Notes under the pieces: generated by a model
Databases searched by the model: none
Seen by the model: the letters and a program-made list of their open reading frames with translations, nothing else
Told to the model about the DNA's origin: nothing
Made by a program: the position numbers and the translations under genes
Assembly (NCBI GenBank): GCA_003447515.1
Contig: DLZA01000282.1
Location: forward strand, 1 to 19,754
Direction of reading: 5' to 3'
DNA from: Paracoccaceae bacterium
GTDB lineage: Bacteria > Pseudomonadota > Alphaproteobacteria > Rhodobacterales > Rhodobacteraceae
DNA length: 19,754 bases
Shown here: positions 15,516 to 19,754 of the stretch, one piece after another
Numbering within the stretch: position 1 is the first letter of the stretch
Layout of the letters: the number at the start of each line of letters is the position of its first letter

Positions 15516-17183
15516 ATGCCAACACGACGTATTCTATCCATATGGTTCCCTTACCTAGCCGCTGAACGAGTTTTGCGTAGCCATCGTGGCGCAATACTGA
15601 ACCCATTTGTCATCGTTGCACAAGACAGCAACACCCTCACACTTGCCTGCCTATCCGCCGAAGCAAACGCTGAGGGCTTGATAGTTGGGCAACCCCTGTC
15701 TGACGCACGTGCATTTTGTCCAAACTTAATGACCGCCCCTGAAAACCCACTGCAAGAGGCAGGTTTTTTGGCAGGATTAAGACGTTGGATGGGAAAATAT
15801 TCTCCTTGGGTCGCCGAAGAGGCGCCCGCATCACTTATTCTCGACATTACGGGCTGCGCACATCTATTTGGTGGTGAAAAACAGCTTGCCGAAGCGATTT
15901 CTCAAGACCTGCAAAATTTGCGCTTAACAGGCATGTTTGGCATCGCTGATACCCCTGGGGCCGCATGGGCCTTGGCCCGGTTTTCTGGAAAATCCGCACA
16001 AGCACACCGATCTGGTGACGCTATCAAACAAGAAGCCCGCGCCACACGATCCCGAGCATTTAAACGCCAAAATTGGGAGCGTAAAGGCCTTGCCCCCATT
16101 CGATTACAAACAAACCTCAACGCCTCCTATATCGCACCACCTGGCAAAACTCGCGAAGCTATCGCATTTCTGCCCGTGGCCGCACTGCGCCTACACCGTG
16201 ACATTTGTACGAACCTCAATCGTTTAGGCATCCGTATAATTACTGACCTAATCGGCCTACCTCGCGGCGCATTAATGCGCCGCTTTGGGCGTGATGTAGT
16301 GCTACGGTTGGATCAAGCACTTGGCGCAGATCCCGAACCCATTTCACCTGCACGACGCACACATCATTTCGCTACACGCCTTTCACTGCCCGATCCTATT
16401 GGACTGGCCGAGGATATCATTGCAGGCATCGACCGCCTATTACCACCCCTGTGTGAACGGCTAAGTAAAGCAGGCCGTGGTGCGAGACAGTTGCGGCTTT
16501 GGTGTTTTCGCACAGATCGCAACTTTCAGATCATCGAAGTAGGCCTTGCCCACCCTAACCACAACCCCAACCGCATACGACCACTTTTATTGCTACAACT
16601 GCCCAACATAGAAATTGGCTTTGGCATCGACACCTTACGGTTAGAGGCTTTTATAACCGAACCACTCTCCCACCTCCAACACAAAGGTCATACTGATGCA
16701 GTGGAAACTGCACGCAAACTACGCGATGAGGACAATGGGATATCCAATCTGATGGAAAGATTGGGCACACGGGTTGGATTGGAGAACATCACACGCTTAC
16801 ATCCCGCTAACAGTCACATACCTGAGAAAACCGCCACCAAAATGGCCGCCACCTATTCTGAACCTGCAGAAAACTGGCCAGACATACACCTACTCCGTCC
16901 ACTAACGCTGTTCCAACCAGAAGCCATCATTGTAGATAAACAAGGCGAAACGCCCTCTACTGCGCCTACCGTATTTCGCTGGCGGAAGCGAACATTTCAC
17001 ACTGCTAGCGCCACAGGACCGGAACGCCTGTCTCCTGAATGGTGGCTCGATGATCCAAACTGGCGCAGCGGAACGCGGGATTACTGGAAAATTGAAACGG
17101 AAACAGGGGAGCAGTTGTGGATTTTTGAAACTAAAACCCGTGAATATTCAGGCGGTTGGTTCTGTCACGGCGACTTTTGCTAA
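15516..17183 (+). CDS. imuB: ImuB-type Y-family DNA polymerase homologue
   Basis: The 555-residue protein opens with RILSIWFPYLAAERVL (5-20), where active Y-family polymerases have a catalytic DxD-type motif; the missing acidic residues mark it as an ImuB, the non-catalytic adaptor of mutasomes. LDITGCAHLFGG at 109-120 is the conserved palm segment of the ImuB/DinB group. The C-terminal end, with RPLTLFQPEAI, a tryptophan-rich part (PEWWLDDPNW) and GGWFCHGDFC, matches the ImuB-specific tail. Known ImuB proteins bind the beta clamp and link ImuA and the error-prone polymerase DnaE2 in SOS mutagenesis. I could not identify a confident clamp-binding motif. Neither imuA nor dnaE2 flanks it: a noncoding gap lies upstream and convergent yaaA downstream. 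No clear ribosome-binding site precedes the ATG. Confidence 0.87.
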   Translation: MPTRRILSIWFPYLAAERVLRSHRGAILNPFVIVAQDSNTLTLACLSAEANAEGLIVGQPLSDARAFCPNLMTAPENPLQEAGFLAGLRRWMGKYSPWVAEEAPASLILDITGCAHLFGGEKQLAEAISQDLQNLRLTGMFGIADTPGAAWALARFSGKSAQAHRSGDAIKQEARATRSRAFKRQNWERKGLAPIRLQTNLNASYIAPPGKTREAIAFLPVAALRLHRDICTNLNRLGIRIITDLIGLPRGALMRRFGRDVVLRLDQALGADPEPISPARRTHHFATRLSLPDPIGLAEDIIAGIDRLLPPLCERLSKAGRGARQLRLWCFRTDRNFQIIEVGLAHPNHNPNRIRPLLLLQLPNIEIGFGIDTLRLEAFITEPLSHLQHKGHTDAVETARKLRDEDNGISNLMERLGTRVGLENITRLHPANSHIPEKTATKMAATYSEPAENWPDIHLLRPLTLFQPEAIIVDKQGETPSTAPTVFRWRKRTFHTASATGPERLSPEWWLDDPNWRSGTRDYWKIETETGEQLWIFETKTREYSGGWFCHGDFC

Positions 17184-17256
17184 GAAAAAATTAGGTAATA
17201 CTATCCAAGCGCTCAGAGAAATTGCAAGAATCTGTCCTTTGGCTGGACAACAACAG

Positions 17257-18027
17257 TTAGCCTTGCGCAGCTTTGCGCGTAAATATTGGGGTTGTTTCAT
17301 CTGACAGCTTAGGCTGAAATTTATATCCATCCAAGTCGAAGTCTTTCACGCCATCAAAAGACTCTACGCGGTTTGTGATCATATAACGTGCCATGGCACC
17401 CCGCGCTTTTTTTGCAAAAAACCCTATCATCTTCAATTCACCGTTACGGTCCTCTTTGAAGGTTGGTGTAATTACGGTGGACTTCATAATTTTTGGGTTC
17501 GCTGCCTTAAAATACTCCGTGCTCGCACAATTAACAACAGGCGCCCCCCCCGAGGCTTCATCCAATGCTTCGGCTAACTTTGTGCCCCAGTATGCGTATA
17601 ACGATGGTCCTTCTGTATTGGCCAAACGGCTGCCCATTTCCAAGCGATACGGCTGAATGCGATCCATTGGGCGCAATAAACCATAAAGACCACTAAGGAT
17701 ACGCAAATGATCCTGCGCGTAAGCCTGTTCATCAGGATTCAAGCTATCAGCGTTCAATCCAACATACGTGTCACCTGCAAATGCCAGCATTGCCTGTTTA
17801 GAGTTATCTGCTGTGGATTCTTGAGCAAAACTCTGAAATCGCTCACGGTTCAGCTTGGCCAAATCCTCAGATATTTTCATCAAATCGCGCAGTTCAGACA
17901 CGCTTAGCTTTTTAGCAATTCTGGCCAAACGGTTCGCATCAATCTGATAGTCTGGCAATGTTTCAATCAAACCTTCAGGTTTTTCGTCAAAGTTCAGCTT
18001 TTTCGCGGGTGACAGCACAACAAGCAT
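17257..18027 (-). CDS. yaaA: Peroxide stress protein YaaA (DUF328 family)
   Basis: The product starts MLVVLSPAKKLNF, the conserved YaaA beginning, and contains GLYGLLRPMDRIQPYRLEMG, VNCASTEYFKAA and GFFAKKARGAMARYM, all family signatures. I choose the ATG at 18027 because GGAG lies six bases before it and the 256-residue result equals the E. coli length (258) closely; a TTG at 18039 would add four residues. In E. coli, YaaA is induced by OxyR, limits free iron under hydrogen peroxide stress and binds DNA. Here it follows recQ by 68 bases on the same strand and may share its transcript. Its stop faces imuB across about 73 bases. Confidence 0.94.
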   Translation of the reverse strand: MLVVLSPAKKLNFDEKPEGLIETLPDYQIDANRLARIAKKLSVSELRDLMKISEDLAKLNRERFQSFAQESTADNSKQAMLAFAGDTYVGLNADSLNPDEQAYAQDHLRILSGLYGLLRPMDRIQPYRLEMGSRLANTEGPSLYAYWGTKLAEALDEASGGAPVVNCASTEYFKAANPKIMKSTVITPTFKEDRNGELKMIGFFAKKARGAMARYMITNRVESFDGVKDFDLDGYKFQPKLSDETTPIFTRKAAQG

Positions 18028-18095
18028 CTTCATCTCCAAAGTTCACAAGCACATATTATCTGATGTAGTACCAATGCGGCAACTGAAAAGAATCT

Positions 18096-19754
18096 CTATT
18101 CAACTTCAATTTCTTCTAAAAACGCAGCGCCAAAACGTGTCGCTTTAGCTGAACCTACACCACTAATACGTTCTAATGCATCAACTGAAATCGGCTTAAT
18201 CTGTGCAACTTTAGACAAGGTCGAACTACTGCAACTCATAAACGTATCTAGGCCATTTTCCCCCCGAGCCAAACGCACCTGCGCCGCTTGCAAACGGTCG
18301 AACAATGCACCTGCATCACGACCCGCAAGCTTACGTCGCGCAGGATGAACTTCCTCCGAGATACCGTTTATAACCTCAAGAAATGGGACAGCATAGCGTT
18401 CTAATTTCACTGCGCCAACTCCTGGCAAACGCGCAAACCCATCGATATCTTTAGGCCTCTCAGTGGCCATAGCAATCAAAGTTGCATCTGGAAAAACCAC
18501 ATATGCGGGCGCTTGCATGTCTTCAGCCAACGCGCGGCGCTTCGCTTTAAGCGCAGACAATAACGCTTCATCTTCATCCGCCACCATCGCTTTCACCCGT
18601 GTGTGCGAACTACGAGTTTTGACCAATGTATCTTGACGCAATTCGATCACTTCCTCACCACGCAACAAAGGCCGCGCCTTTTGCGTCATACGAAATGCAC
18701 CATGGCGCTCCATATCAGGCCGGATCAAATCATAGCCCATCATTTGACGAAAAATGCCCTGCCACTGTGCTTTATCATATTCTTTGCCAATACCGAATGT
18801 TGGCAAATCATTGTGGCCACGCTGCTTAATTCGATCCGTCAAAGTGCCTCGTAAAACGTCAATCAGATGCCCAGCGCCGAAATACTCTCCCGTCCGCAAC
18901 ACTGCTGAGAGCGCTTTACGCACTGCCTCTGTGCCATCAAAAACTTTTGGTGGATTAGCACAAAGATCACAATTTCCACATTCCACGATCTCTTCCCCAA
19001 AATACTGCAACAACACATACCGCCGACAGCGCCGCGCCTCTGCCAGACCGAGCAAAGCGTTTAAACGTCCGTGATCCGCCTCTTTGCGATCTGCAGGGGC
19101 GAGTCCCTCGTCAATCTGTGCCCTTCGCAAACGCACATCGTCAGCACCGTATAATGTTAACGTATCCGCTGGATCGCCATCGCGGCCAGCCCGACCAATC
19201 TCTTGGTAATAACTCTCCATCGACTTAGGTAAATCAGCATGCGCCACCCAACGAATATCAGGCTTATCCACACCCATTCCAAAGGCAATTGTTGCGCAAA
19301 CAATTAACCCATCCTCACGCTGGAAACGTGTTTCTGCCAGCCGGCGGTCGTCCTTTTCCATTCCTGCATGATAATACAACGCCGAGTGTCCCGCTTCGCG
19401 AAGCGCCATGGCCAACGTTTCGCACTTGTTGCGCGACGAACAATAAACAATTCCAGACTGCCCTTTGCGGGCATGAACAAAGTCCAAAAGCTGTTTGCGT
19501 GGGCTATTTTTGGGTGCAAAAGCCAAATGAATATTTGGGCGATCAAAACCCTGGAGAAAGGTGACAGGCGGCACACCATCGAACAAACGTTCAACAATTT
19601 CGTTGCGGGTCTCTGCATCAGCCGTCGCAGTAAATGCTGCTAAAGGTACGCCAAGTTCGTTACGTAGAGCTCCAATCCGTAGGTAATCAGGACGAAAGTC
19701 ATGGCCCCATTGGCTAACACAATGGGCTTCATCCACAGCAATAAGCCGCGTGTT
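18096..19754 (-). CDS. recQ: ATP-dependent DNA helicase RecQ (5' end beyond the window)
   Basis: The frame is open to the window edge, so the N-terminus with Walker A motif is missing; 552 codons are visible. Helicase motifs appear in order: DEAHCVSQWGHDFR (motif II, at the edge), FTATA (III), GIVYCSSRNKCE (IV), ATIAFGMGVDKPDIR (V) and YYQEIGRAGRDG (VI). A zinc site follows with CRRYVLLQYFGE and CGNCDLC, then a winged-helix RQC domain. Two HRDC-like domains close the protein, at about residues 388-456 and 474-543 counted from the DEAH box; the second is more diverged but keeps SGVGSAKATRFG. RecQ unwinds forked and recombination intermediates 3' to 5'. E. coli RecQ has only one HRDC. Confidence 0.97.
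   Translation of the reverse strand, partial: NTRLIAVDEAHCVSQWGHDFRPDYLRIGALRNELGVPLAAFTATADAETRNEIVERLFDGVPPVTFLQGFDRPNIHLAFAPKNSPRKQLLDFVHARKGQSGIVYCSSRNKCETLAMALREAGHSALYYHAGMEKDDRRLAETRFQREDGLIVCATIAFGMGVDKPDIRWVAHADLPKSMESYYQEIGRAGRDGDPADTLTLYGADDVRLRRAQIDEGLAPADRKEADHGRLNALLGLAEARRCRRYVLLQYFGEEIVECGNCDLCANPPKVFDGTEAVRKALSAVLRTGEYFGAGHLIDVLRGTLTDRIKQRGHNDLPTFGIGKEYDKAQWQGIFRQMMGYDLIRPDMERHGAFRMTQKARPLLRGEEVIELRQDTLVKTRSSHTRVKAMVADEDEALLSALKAKRRALAEDMQAPAYVVFPDATLIAMATERPKDIDGFARLPGVGAVKLERYAVPFLEVINGISEEVHPARRKLAGRDAGALFDRLQAAQVRLARGENGLDTFMSCSSSTLSKVAQIKPISVDALERISGVGSAKATRFGAAFLEEIEVE

Noticed and set aside
17233..17249. Hairpin TGTCC/GGACA between imuB and yaaA as an intrinsic terminator
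   Set aside because: The stem is only five base pairs with a seven-base loop and no T-run follows on either strand.
1..19754. CRISPR arrays, insertion sequences, phage genes or rRNA/tRNA genes
   Set aside because: No regularly spaced repeats, transposase-like frames, terminal inverted repeats or structural RNA signatures were seen on either strand.

Overview
The window reads as a chromosomal segment of a marine alphaproteobacterium, most likely Rhodobacterales (Roseobacter-like). The evidence is the gene families present: tandem dimethylglycine-dehydrogenase-type flavoproteins with GcvT domains, an ImuB-type polymerase homologue under a GAAC-N7-GAAC (GTTC-N7-GTTC) SOS box, and RluA, DapE and YaaA of alphaproteobacterial type. 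Base composition is moderate, genes are tightly packed, and stop and start codons often overlap. The taxonomic call is an inference from protein character, not from a search.

Layout. (1) Positions 1-1179, plus strand: a possible tail of an upstream gene, a small VOC/glyoxalase-fold protein and a TauE/SafE-type membrane transporter, joined by 1- and 8-base overlaps. (2) 1176-3404, minus: RNase R, convergent with the transporter and sharing a 4-base stop overlap. (3) 3405-3911: a gap of about 0.5 kb with what may be eroded membrane-protein sequence. (4) 6352 down to 3912, minus: rluA, dapE and a DUF2064/TIGR04282-type glycosyltransferase, apparently one operon. (5) 6447-7769, plus: a Tat-signal flavin amine oxidase. 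(6) 14957 down to 7766, minus: a large methyl-group catabolism operon. Its order is XRE-cupin regulator, an unrecognised 109-codon ORF, DMGDH-like protein 1, homocysteine S-methyltransferase, FMN split-barrel protein and DMGDH-like protein 2. (7) 14958-15515: a regulatory region with a nested operator-like dyad next to the regulator, a separate inverted repeat, and an SOS box just before the next gene. (8) 15516-17183, plus: imuB without imuA or dnaE2 beside it. (9) 19754 down to 17257, minus: recQ (start lies outside the window), then yaaA.

How the genes fit together. The large operon looks like a route that strips methyl groups from a methylated amine such as glycine betaine, dimethylglycine or sarcosine. 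The HMT-family enzyme would pass one methyl to homocysteine, making methionine. The two FAD/GcvT proteins would oxidise N-methyl groups and load the one-carbon units on tetrahydrofolate. The XRE-cupin regulator, with a strong dyad 11-49 bases upstream of its own start, is the likely substrate-responsive switch. The convergent Tat-exported amine oxidase could act on related amines in the periplasm, but that link is positional only. The right-hand end is a genome-maintenance and stress block (imuB, recQ, yaaA). The points most worth a second look are the orphan SOS-controlled imuB, the co-centred operator, the extra 109-codon ORF that exactly fills its gap in the operon, and the translationally coupled split-barrel protein between HMT and the second DMGDH-like enzyme.
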